From assembly GCF_026191475.2 (NCBI RefSeq), contig NZ_JAOSLC020000003.1:1829001-1893000 (forward strand): 64,000 bases of DNA, in the 5' to 3' direction. The stretch's first letter is position 1. Each line of letters begins with the position of its first letter. Positions 48,121-55,474 of the stretch are shown here, piece after piece. A program made the translations under genes and the position numbers. The notes beneath the pieces are model-generated. The model was given only the letters and a program-made list of their open reading frames with translations. It searched no databases and was not told where the DNA came from. This stretch comes from Polaribacter ponticola (GTDB lineage Bacteria > Bacteroidota > Bacteroidia > Flavobacteriales > Flavobacteriaceae).

Positions 48121-48305
48121 TAAGCTAGAAGTAGTCTTCTCAATACAATTTTGCAAAAAAACAAAATCACTCGATGTGACATTATGTTTATTAAACTTAA
48201 TAACAAAACTTTTGGTCATTATGAAAGAGGAATGAATGAAGTAATCTGTTTACATTAGTTCTTAGCTTTTTTATTAAGACATTGCTTCACTATTTTCGCA
48301 ATGAC
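48121..48305. repeat. Probable dispersed intergenic repeats
   Basis: This gap contains CTAGAAGTAGTCTTCTCAAT and ACTCGATGTGACATTATG near its left end, and GACATTGCTTCACTATTTTC followed by GCAATGACA near its right end. Words of the type ATTGCTTC...CGCAATGAC recur in intergenic DNA of many flavobacterial genomes, from general knowledge. There is no gene in the stretch. Confidence 0.5.
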
Positions 48306-48308
48306 AAA

Positions 48309-49451
48309 CTAAACAGTTTCTTCTTTTTTATGCAAAAAACGTGTCAACTTCATAGAAAGATCTAACATAATAATTTTAGCGTTTCCATTTCTTTCTATAT
48401 GATATATGGCTTCACTAATTTCTTTTTCTATTTCTATAATATTTCCAGAATGTACAAAAGGGGCAAATTTCGATAAATTAAAACCAGATTTTGTTTCCAT
48501 AAAAACCAACTGATCAGACTTATAGTTCATTAAAAGTGCTTGTCTAAAAAATTGCAAACAATAATCTAAAAAACGTTTTTGAGTTTCTCTACCAGATTTT
48601 GCAATTGTATCTGACCAAGAAATTAATTGCTCAACAACAGCTGCATTTCCTTTTGCCTTAAACGCTGTTCTAATCCAAGTAATAAACCATTCTTCAAAAA
48701 CCAAATCATTACTATCATTTTGTGATAAATGCAACGCTTTGTTATAGTTTCCTTCTGCTTGATGTGCTATTTTTGTAGCTTCATTATCTGCAACCTGATT
48801 ATTTACAATTAACGAGTTTGCAATATCTTGTTCTGATAAAGCAGGAAAATGTAAGGCTTGACAACGTGATTTTATTGTATTTATAATCTGCTCTTCGTTT
48901 TCTGTAATCAACAAAAAAACAGTTTTCTCTGGCGGTTCTTCTATCAGTTTTAATAATTTATTTGCAGCAGCGATGTTCATCTTTTCTGCCATCCAAATTA
49001 TCATCACCTTAAAACCACCTTCGTAACTTTTAAGCCTTAATTTTTTCACAACTGCTTCAGCTTCATCAACACCAATTAAACCTTGCTTGTTTTCTACGCC
49101 AATGTGTTGCAACCAATTAAACAAACTTCCATAAGGCTGAGTAGCAATAAAATCGCGCCAATCTTCTAAAAAAAGATTACTTACGGCATGTTTTTTTACA
49201 GAATCGTTTGTTGTTACCGGAAAAGCAAAATGCAAATCTGGATGCTGTAATTTGTTACATTTTATAGTACAAGCATCTGCATTCTCTGAAAAATTACATA
49301 ATAAAAATTGAGCATAGGCAATTGCCATTGGCAGCGTACCACAACCTTCTTTACCTACAAACAACTGCGCATGCGGTATCCTACCATTTTCTGCAGATTT
49401 TTGTAAGTGTTTTTTAATATGATCTTGACCTATAATTTGGTTGAAAAGCAT
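48309..49451 (-). CDS. holB: DNA polymerase III subunit delta'
   Basis: About 380 residues. The clamp-loader AAA+ fold is visible: MLFNQIIGQDHIKKHLQKSA, then IPHAQLFVGKEGCGTLPMA, a Cys-containing zinc region with CTIKCNKLQHPD, and AANKLLKLIEEPPEKTVFLL. The start at 49451 (MLFNQIIGQD) was chosen over the longer in-frame start at 49478, which adds an unrelated leader. Confidence 0.92.
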   Translation of the reverse strand: MLFNQIIGQDHIKKHLQKSAENGRIPHAQLFVGKEGCGTLPMAIAYAQFLLCNFSENADACTIKCNKLQHPDLHFAFPVTTNDSVKKHAVSNLFLEDWRDFIATQPYGSLFNWLQHIGVENKQGLIGVDEAEAVVKKLRLKSYEGGFKVMIIWMAEKMNIAAANKLLKLIEEPPEKTVFLLITENEEQIINTIKSRCQALHFPALSEQDIANSLIVNNQVADNEATKIAHQAEGNYNKALHLSQNDSNDLVFEEWFITWIRTAFKAKGNAAVVEQLISWSDTIAKSGRETQKRFLDYCLQFFRQALLMNYKSDQLVFMETKSGFNLSKFAPFVHSGNIIEIEKEISEAIYHIERNGNAKIIMLDLSMKLTRFLHKKEETV

Positions 49452-49621
49452 AAGCAAATATAAAAATTTGTTTGTCACTAATTCACAAATTATACTTATA
49501 AATAATAAGTAGTTGTTTAAACTTTTAATTAGTAAATTATTGGTTAATTTTAAACAATTAATTTACGCAAACGTTATCTTAATTTTTGAGTTCTCAATTT
49601 TAGTAACCGTAAATAAAAAAG

Positions 49622-49629
49622 TATTTTTG
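49622..49629 (+). promoter_or_regulatory. Promoter -7 box of pgk
   Basis: TATTTTTG fits TAnnTTTG, 23 bases before the pgk ATG. Confidence 0.5.
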
Positions 49630-49652
49630 TTGAAAATACATCAACAAAAAAA

Positions 49653-50840
49653 ATGAAAACACTTAAAGATTTTAATTTCGAAAATAAAAAAGCAATTATT
49701 CGCGTAGATTTTAACGTGCCTTTAAATGATAAATTTGAAGTTACAGACGCTACAAGAATAGAGGCTGCAAAATCTACTATTATTAAAGTTTTAGAAGATG
49801 GAGGAAGCTGCGTTTTAATGTCGCATTTAGGGCGTCCGAAAGGAAAACAAAATGAATTTTCTTTACAACACATTGTTGCTAAAGTTAAAGAAATTATTGG
49901 TGTTAACGTAAAATTTGTTGAAGACTGCATAGGTGCTAAAGCAGAAGATGCTGTTGCTAACTTAGAAAATGGTGAAGTTTTATTACTAGAAAATCTTCGT
50001 TTTTATGAAGAAGAGAAAAAAGGTGATGTTGCTTTTGCAGAAAAGCTTTCTAAACTTGGTGATATTTATATAAATGATGCTTTTGGAACTGCACACAGAG
50101 CACATGCATCAACAACCATTATTGCACAATTTTTTGAAGAGAATAAATGTTTTGGAAACTTATTGGCTAGAGAAATTGAAAGTATAGATAAGGTTTTAAA
50201 CAACTCTGAAAAACCAGTTTTAGCAATTTTAGGTGGTGCAAAAGTATCTTCTAAAATTACTGTAATCGAAAACATTTTAGATAAAGTAGATCATTTAATT
50301 ATTGGTGGTGGAATGAGTTTTACTTTTATTAAAGCACAAGGAGGAACTGTTGGAGATTCTATTTGTGAAGATGATAAAATGGATTTAGCTTTAGAGATTT
50401 TAAAACAAGCAAAAGAAAAAGGTGTAGAAGTTCATATTCCTGTAGATGTAATTGCTGGAGATGATTTTAGCAATACAGCTAACACTCAAATTTTAGATAT
50501 TAATGCTCTTCCAGAAGGATGGCAAGGTTTAGATGCTGGTCCAAAATCTATAGAAAATTTTGATGTTGTTGTTAATAAATGTAAAACCATTTTATGGAAT
50601 GGTCCTTTAGGTGTTTTTGAAATGGAGACTTTTTCAGGTGGAACAATTGCATTAGGACACTCTATTGATAAAGCTACCAAAAACGGAGCATTTTCTTTAG
50701 TTGGTGGTGGAGATTCTGTTGCTGCTGTTAAACAATTTGGTTTCGCAGAAAAAGTAAGCTATGTTTCTACTGGTGGTGGCGCTATGTTAGAAATGCTAGA
50801 AGGTAAAGCTTTACCAGGTATTGAAGCTATTTTGAAATAA
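49653..50840 (+). CDS. pgk: Phosphoglycerate kinase
   Basis: A 395-residue glycolytic kinase. It has AIIRVDFNVPLND and LMSHLGRPKGK near the start, LLLENLRFYEEE, and the nucleotide-site loop SLVGGGDSVAAVKQFG near the end. Single gene with its own promoter and terminator. Confidence 0.98.
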   Translation: MKTLKDFNFENKKAIIRVDFNVPLNDKFEVTDATRIEAAKSTIIKVLEDGGSCVLMSHLGRPKGKQNEFSLQHIVAKVKEIIGVNVKFVEDCIGAKAEDAVANLENGEVLLLENLRFYEEEKKGDVAFAEKLSKLGDIYINDAFGTAHRAHASTTIIAQFFEENKCFGNLLAREIESIDKVLNNSEKPVLAILGGAKVSSKITVIENILDKVDHLIIGGGMSFTFIKAQGGTVGDSICEDDKMDLALEILKQAKEKGVEVHIPVDVIAGDDFSNTANTQILDINALPEGWQGLDAGPKSIENFDVVVNKCKTILWNGPLGVFEMETFSGGTIALGHSIDKATKNGAFSLVGGGDSVAAVKQFGFAEKVSYVSTGGGAMLEMLEGKALPGIEAILK

Positions 50841-50860
50841 AAAAAACATTAAAATATTAT

Positions 50861-50892
50861 AAAAAAGTTCTCATCTCAGAGAACTTTTTTTA
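50861..50892 (+). terminator. Terminator after pgk
   Basis: AAAAAAGTTCTC pairs with GAGAACTTTTTT around ATCTCA, followed by T. A textbook intrinsic terminator. Confidence 0.85.
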
Positions 50893-50918
50893 TGCTCTTA
50901 ATTTTCCTAAATAAGTCC

Positions 50919-50926
50919 TATTTTTG
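50919..50926 (+). promoter_or_regulatory. Promoter -7 box of the aldo-keto reductase gene
   Basis: TATTTTTG fits TAnnTTTG, 28 bases before the ATG at 50955. Confidence 0.5.
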
Positions 50927-50954
50927 TTATTCTTAATAAAATTAAACATCAATA

Positions 50955-51995
50955 ATGAAATACACAACATTACCAAATACAGATACAAAAGTTTCTAAGA
51001 TTTGTTTAGGCACAATGACATGGGGAAACCAGAATACAGAGGCAGAAGGTCATGAACAAATGGATTATGCACTAGATAATGGTGTTAACTTTTTTGATGT
51101 TGCAGAACTATATCCTGTACCTGCAAATGCAGAAACTTATGGAGATACAGAAAGAATAATTGGTACTTGGTTTAAAAAAACCGGTAATAGAGACAAAGTA
51201 GTTTTAGCTTCTAAAATTGCAGGTGGTGGAGACTATACTGCTCATATTAGAAATGGTGGTTTAAACAAAGAAAACTTAATAGATGCTATAGATAAGAGTT
51301 TACAGCGTTTACAAACAGATTATATAGATTTATATCAATTACATTGGCCAAACAGAGGTGTAAACGTTTTTGGGCTTAGAGATTATCCTTTTAAAACAGC
51401 TTCTAATGAAGCTGAAAATTATTTAGAAATTTTAGAAACTTTAAACGGTTTTATTAAGCAAGGAAAAATAAAACACATTGGTTTGTCTAACGAAACCCCT
51501 TGGGGAACGATGAAGTACTTACAAGCTTCTGAGCAATACAATTTACCAAAACCTGTAACTATACAGAATTCATATTCTATGATTCATAGAGGATATGAAG
51601 TTGGAATGAGCGAAGTTTCTATGAGAGAAAATATTGGTTTGTTAGCATATTCTCCTTTAGCACAAGGAATTTTAACCGGTAAATATTTAGATGGAAATTT
51701 ACCAGAAGGTGCAAGAGGAACTTTGTTTCCAAGGTTTGTTGCTAGGTATAAAGGTGATTTATCTACAAAAGCGGTTGCTAAGTATTTAGAAATAGCAAAA
51801 AAACACAATCTAACTCTTACCGAATTGTCTTTAGCATTTATAAATCAGCTACCATTTGTAACAAGTAATATTATTGGTGCAACGAAAATGAGTCAATTAA
51901 AAGAAAATATTAACTCAATTAATATTGATTTATCTGATGAAATCTTAAAAGAAATTGAAGCTGTTCATGCAGAAATTCCTAATCCAGCGCCGTAG
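50955..51995 (+). CDS. Aldo/keto reductase (Tas-like)
   Basis: A 346-residue NADPH-dependent reductase. The catalytic Tyr is in NFFDVAELYPVPANAETYG, Lys in VVLASKIAGGG, and His in DYIDLYQLHWPNRG, in the order of the family. The opening KICLGTMTWGNQN and the PVPANAETYG loop match the Tas subgroup. The physiological substrate is unknown. Confidence 0.93.
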   Translation: MKYTTLPNTDTKVSKICLGTMTWGNQNTEAEGHEQMDYALDNGVNFFDVAELYPVPANAETYGDTERIIGTWFKKTGNRDKVVLASKIAGGGDYTAHIRNGGLNKENLIDAIDKSLQRLQTDYIDLYQLHWPNRGVNVFGLRDYPFKTASNEAENYLEILETLNGFIKQGKIKHIGLSNETPWGTMKYLQASEQYNLPKPVTIQNSYSMIHRGYEVGMSEVSMRENIGLLAYSPLAQGILTGKYLDGNLPEGARGTLFPRFVARYKGDLSTKAVAKYLEIAKKHNLTLTELSLAFINQLPFVTSNIIGATKMSQLKENINSINIDLSDEILKEIEAVHAEIPNPAP

Positions 51996-52052
51996 ATTAG
52001 TAGGAAGTTATTTAGTATTCAGTTAGCAGTAAAAAAACATTTGTAATCAAAA

Positions 52053-52080
52053 AAATCTTATCAATTGGTAAGATTTTTTT
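52053..52080. terminator. Terminator between converging genes
   Basis: AAATCTTA pairs with TAAGATTT around TCAATTGG; a T run follows. It serves the reductase gene and probably the small gene to the right. Confidence 0.7.
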
Positions 52081-52093
52081 AGTTTATAAAATT

Positions 52094-52276
52094 TTAATGG
52101 GTAATATTATATAAAAACTTTCCTACAACTTCTCCCCCATTATATAGAAATCCAATAAAAAACAACACAAAGAACAACGCTATTGTTAAGTTAATAATTG
52201 TTTTCTCTTTAATAGATAGTGCTTGATATTTTACAATAAACTTATCAATAAAAAAATCGCTTTCTTTTGTTTTCAT
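52094..52276 (-). CDS. Small single-span membrane protein
   Basis: 60 residues with a charged N-terminal half (KTKESDFFIDKFIVKYQALS) and one membrane helix (TIINLTIALFFVLFFIGFLY). It lies 14 bases after the acetyltransferase gene on the same strand. Unknown family. Confidence 0.6.
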   Translation of the reverse strand: MKTKESDFFIDKFIVKYQALSIKEKTIINLTIALFFVLFFIGFLYNGGEVVGKFLYNITH

Positions 52277-52290
52277 AATTTTAGTTTCTC

Positions 52291-52860
52291 TTATAACTTT
52301 ATTACTTTATTTTCTAGTAATTGATACTCTTCACCACTCTCTTTGCAAGTAGCAAAACCTAGATCGTTAAACTCTAAACGATGCCCAAACTCACTAACCC
52401 AACCAATTTGATTAGAAGGATTTCCAACAACCAAAGCATAGGGTAAAACTTCTTTAGTAACCACTGCTCCTGCTCCTATAAAAGCATATTCGCCAATATT
52501 ATTACCACAAACAATAGTTGCATTTGCACCAATACTTGCGCCTTTTTTTACAAGCGTTTTTAAGTATTCATTTTTTCTGATGATTGCACTTCTAGGGTTT
52601 ATCACATTTGTAAAAACCATTGAAGGCCCCAAAAAAACATCGTCTTCACAAATAACACCTGTGTAAATCGAAACATTGTTTTGCACTTTTACATTTTTAC
52701 CTAAAACAACTTCAGGTGAAACAACAACATTCTGTCCTAAATTACAAGATTCTCCAATAATACAATTTGGCATTATATGGCTAAAATGCCAAATTTTAGT
52801 ACCTTTTCCAATACTGCAATCAGCATCTATAATTGCTGTTTCGTGTGCAAAGTAATCCAT
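52291..52860 (-). CDS. Left-handed beta-helix (hexapeptide) N-acetyltransferase, WlbB/WbpD-like
   Basis: A 189-residue hexapeptide-repeat acyltransferase. The phrase KIWHFSHIMPNCIIGESCN, then VQNNVSIYTGVICEDDVFLG, GPSMVFTNVINPRSAIIRK and KGASIGANATIVCG match the group that N-acetylates UDP-amino-sugars for surface polysaccharides. Other genes of such a pathway are not adjacent, so the exact substrate is inferred. Confidence 0.88.
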   Translation of the reverse strand: MDYFAHETAIIDADCSIGKGTKIWHFSHIMPNCIIGESCNLGQNVVVSPEVVLGKNVKVQNNVSIYTGVICEDDVFLGPSMVFTNVINPRSAIIRKNEYLKTLVKKGASIGANATIVCGNNIGEYAFIGAGAVVTKEVLPYALVVGNPSNQIGWVSEFGHRLEFNDLGFATCKESGEEYQLLENKVIKL

Positions 52861-52868
52861 ATAAAAAT

Positions 52869-53615
52869 TTAATATCCTGTATTGTTATTTTCTTGTTTTG
52901 TACAAATTTCTTTAGCAGATGAAGTTCCTATTCTATCAACTCCTAAAGAAATCATTTTTAAAGCTGTACCGTAATCTCTTACACCACCTGCAGCTTTTAT
53001 TTGTAATGGTTTTGCGTTTTCAACAATCAGTTTCATTGTATCAAAAGTAGCTCCGTTTGGTTTATTACTTTCTGTTTTAAAAAATCCTGATGATGATTTT
53101 ACAAACACTTTTTTTATTGCAGATTTATCAAAATTTGTAAGAACAACATCTTTTATCAATTGTGAAATTACAATTATTTCTTCTGATGATAAAGCGGCAA
53201 CTTCTATAATCCATTTTACAACTTTATTGTTATCAATACAAAGTTTTGTTCCTTCTAAAACCTCAGCTTTTACAAAATCTATTTCTCCTTTTTTAAAAGC
53301 ATTATAGTTAATTACAAAATCGAGTTCATCTGCTTGTAAAGCAATTGCTTTTTTAGCTTCAATTATTTTATTTTCTGTGGATGAATCTCCGTTAGGAAAA
53401 TCGATAACGGTACCAATTAAAAAAGCTGCTTTAGCATCTAAACGCATATTTTTAGCCAAAGAAATGTAATTTGAACGAAGCATAACTAGCTTATAATTGT
53501 ACATTATAGCTTCGTTAATTAAACCTATTACTTTTTGTTCATTCTCAGTTTCCGAAATAGCTGCTTGAGAAGCCGTTTTTAAATAAGTAGCATCTAAAAA
53601 TTGATTAATTTTCAT
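52869..53615 (-). CDS. deoC: Deoxyribose-phosphate aldolase
   Basis: About 248 residues from the ATG at 53615 (MKINQFLDATYLK). The longer frame starts upstream with no family match. It has KLVMLRSNYISLAKNM, the Schiff-base Lys in VFVKSSSGFFK, and the closing IKAAGGVRDYGTALKMISLG followed by DRIGTSS. It cleaves deoxyribose 5-phosphate during nucleoside breakdown. Confidence 0.95.
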   Translation of the reverse strand: MKINQFLDATYLKTASQAAISETENEQKVIGLINEAIMYNYKLVMLRSNYISLAKNMRLDAKAAFLIGTVIDFPNGDSSTENKIIEAKKAIALQADELDFVINYNAFKKGEIDFVKAEVLEGTKLCIDNNKVVKWIIEVAALSSEEIIVISQLIKDVVLTNFDKSAIKKVFVKSSSGFFKTESNKPNGATFDTMKLIVENAKPLQIKAAGGVRDYGTALKMISLGVDRIGTSSAKEICTKQENNNTGY

Positions 53616-53688
53616 AAACTCAAAAATACGGAATAATAAAAAACCCAACTTAAAAAGTTGGGTTGAAATTTAATATTAGGGGAAAAAT

Positions 53689-54426
53689 TTAATCTACCTG
53701 AAATGAAATAGGCAGCGTATATCTAACTCTTACATTTTTATCATTCTGTTTACCAGGTGTAAATTTTGGCAATTTCTCAATTAATTGTTGCGTTTCCTTT
53801 TTTAGTTTTGTGTGCGGAGCTCTTATTTTTATATCCATCACATTTCCTTTATCATCAATAATAAATTGAGTATGAATCTTATATTTTCCAGAATTCAATC
53901 CTAAATCACTTGCTAAATCAGCATCGAAATTACGCTGTACAAATCGTTTCATTTTTTTATCAAAACATTTTTTATTTTCAGTTTTAGATAAACCTTCACA
54001 ACCTTTAAAAACAGGTGCTTCTTGTATAAAATCGTAAGGAACATCATTAACAATCTCTTCTTTTATTTCTACCTCTACAATACTTTCTTCGGTTACCTCA
54101 ATAAAATTATCTTTAGTATCATCTAAAAAATCGTGTTCTATAACATTATTATCACCTTTTACAACCTCATCTAGAATAAAAATTTGAGGTAATGTAGTCT
54201 TCGGCTTAGGTACAGTTTTAGGTTGTTTTACAAAGATTATATCTTGATCTGGCTCTAGAATAACCCTATCTGGAATATCATAATCTGCAGCAACAGATTT
54301 TGTTTGAGGTGTTTTGTGCTCTAACGTTAGGTAAACGATAAAGAGCACTAATACAAGACCTAACTGTGTAAAAATGTTAGAGAATTTTTCTAATTGTTTG
54401 GTTGGTATTTTTTTTAAGTTTTTCAT
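53689..54426 (-). CDS. TonB-family energy transducer
   Basis: A 245-residue protein: one N-terminal helix (IFTQLGLVLVLFIVYLTLE), a Pro/Lys and acidic linker (PKTVPKPKTTLPQIF), and a C-terminal TonB domain (YKIHTQFIIDDKGNVMDIKI, LPKFTPGKQNDKNVRVRY). It would energise outer-membrane TonB-dependent receptors, though none is in this window. Confidence 0.92.
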   Translation of the reverse strand: MKNLKKIPTKQLEKFSNIFTQLGLVLVLFIVYLTLEHKTPQTKSVAADYDIPDRVILEPDQDIIFVKQPKTVPKPKTTLPQIFILDEVVKGDNNVIEHDFLDDTKDNFIEVTEESIVEVEIKEEIVNDVPYDFIQEAPVFKGCEGLSKTENKKCFDKKMKRFVQRNFDADLASDLGLNSGKYKIHTQFIIDDKGNVMDIKIRAPHTKLKKETQQLIEKLPKFTPGKQNDKNVRVRYTLPISFQVD

Positions 54427-54473
54427 AATTAGAAAGTTTTTAAATGTTAAGACTTTGTTAAAACAAATAATGA

Positions 54474-54510
54474 GCCAAAAAAAACAGCATCAAAATACTT
54501 TGATGCTGTT
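54474..54510 (-). terminator. Terminator after the 54.6 kb lipoprotein gene
   Basis: On the minus strand AACAGCATCAAA pairs perfectly with TTTGATGCTGTT around a 4-base loop, then eight T. One arm is part of the duplicated 3' sequence listed separately. Confidence 0.85.
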
Positions 54511-54566
54511 ACATAATTAAAATCACGAACACATAACCTAAAATTATGTTTTCTACTTTCTCTTTT
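54499..54566 (-). repeat. Duplicated 3' flank, copy A
   Basis: About 68 bases with roughly 85% identity to 55389-55457. Shared words include ACATAATTAAAA, GAACACATAACC and TTTTCTACTTTC. It begins about 15 bases past the stop of the lipoprotein gene. Confidence 0.75.
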
Positions 54567-54581
54567 TTTACTGAAATGTTT

Positions 54582-55319
54582 TTACCAACTATAAGTTTCG
54601 TTTGTATAATAGTTTGTATAAGTTCCTGTTCCATCAGCATTCCACTCATACAAAGCAGTTAAAGTATTAGAATAATATACTTTTAAGTTGCCAGAATTGT
54701 CTGTGGCATTAGATTCTAAAATAAGTTTAAAATCATCAGAGCTTAATTCAATTTTAATATCTTCATCATTAACCCACCATTTTATGGTAGATTCTACAAT
54801 ATTATCATAATACAAATTAACTTCTGCATAACTACCATCTATTAATTGATAACCTGCCATTAATTTGCCTGTAAAATCTGGTGAAGTAACATAATATGTA
54901 AATGAATATCTATCTGATGCTTCTGTAATTGTATACTCTACAGTTGTATCTCCAGAAGACCAAGAATACGTTTGGGTATTAGAACTAGATGATTTTGATA
55001 CTACTTTTGATGATGTTTTAGTTGATAAAGCATAATCTGGAATTACAAATAAAGAAGAAAATGAAGTACTTAGTGATTTTAAAGATTCAAACTGAGCATT
55101 TGCTTCTTGGGCATATTGATTGTTAGAGTTCATTAAAGCAGATGGTACAGAAAGATTGTTAATCTCTTCTACAAAATCTTGCATTACAATTTCTGATAGG
55201 TTTTCGCTATTTTCTTCTAAGTTATCATCTTCATTATTACTACACGAAGAAAAAACAAGTACAATTGTAATTGCTAGTAAAGCTAAAAAATTTTTAAGAT
55301 TTGTGTTTGTTGTTTTCAT
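54582..55319 (-). CDS. Hypothetical lipoprotein
   Basis: About 245 residues from the ATG at 55319 (a second in-frame ATG lies at 55331). The signal peptide ends VFSSC, then an acidic stretch. Mature part has a Ser-rich middle (KTSSKVVSKSSSSNTQTYSW) and a C-terminal half of short beta repeats with Tyr and Trp (YTNYYTNETYSW). No known family. It lies between the LRR gene and tonB, all leftward. Confidence 0.7.
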   Translation of the reverse strand: MKTTNTNLKNFLALLAITIVLVFSSCSNNEDDNLEENSENLSEIVMQDFVEEINNLSVPSALMNSNNQYAQEANAQFESLKSLSTSFSSLFVIPDYALSTKTSSKVVSKSSSSNTQTYSWSSGDTTVEYTITEASDRYSFTYYVTSPDFTGKLMAGYQLIDGSYAEVNLYYDNIVESTIKWWVNDEDIKIELSSDDFKLILESNATDNSGNLKVYYSNTLTALYEWNADGTGTYTNYYTNETYSW

Positions 55320-55388
55320 AATTGTTTTCATAGTTATTTTTTTTAGTGAATATTTGATAATTTCTATTTAAAGTTTTAATAAGATAAA

Positions 55389-55457
55389 TTTGATGCTATC
55401 ACATAATTAAAACATGAACACATAACCATAAAATTACCTTTTCTACTTTCCCTTCTT
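55389..55457 (-). repeat. Duplicated 3' flank, copy B
   Basis: The partner of the repeat at 54499-54566. It begins about 15 bases past the stop of the LRR gene. The second hairpin arm that forms a terminator in copy A is missing here. Confidence 0.75.
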
Positions 55458-55474
55458 TCTTTTTTCTTGATTAC

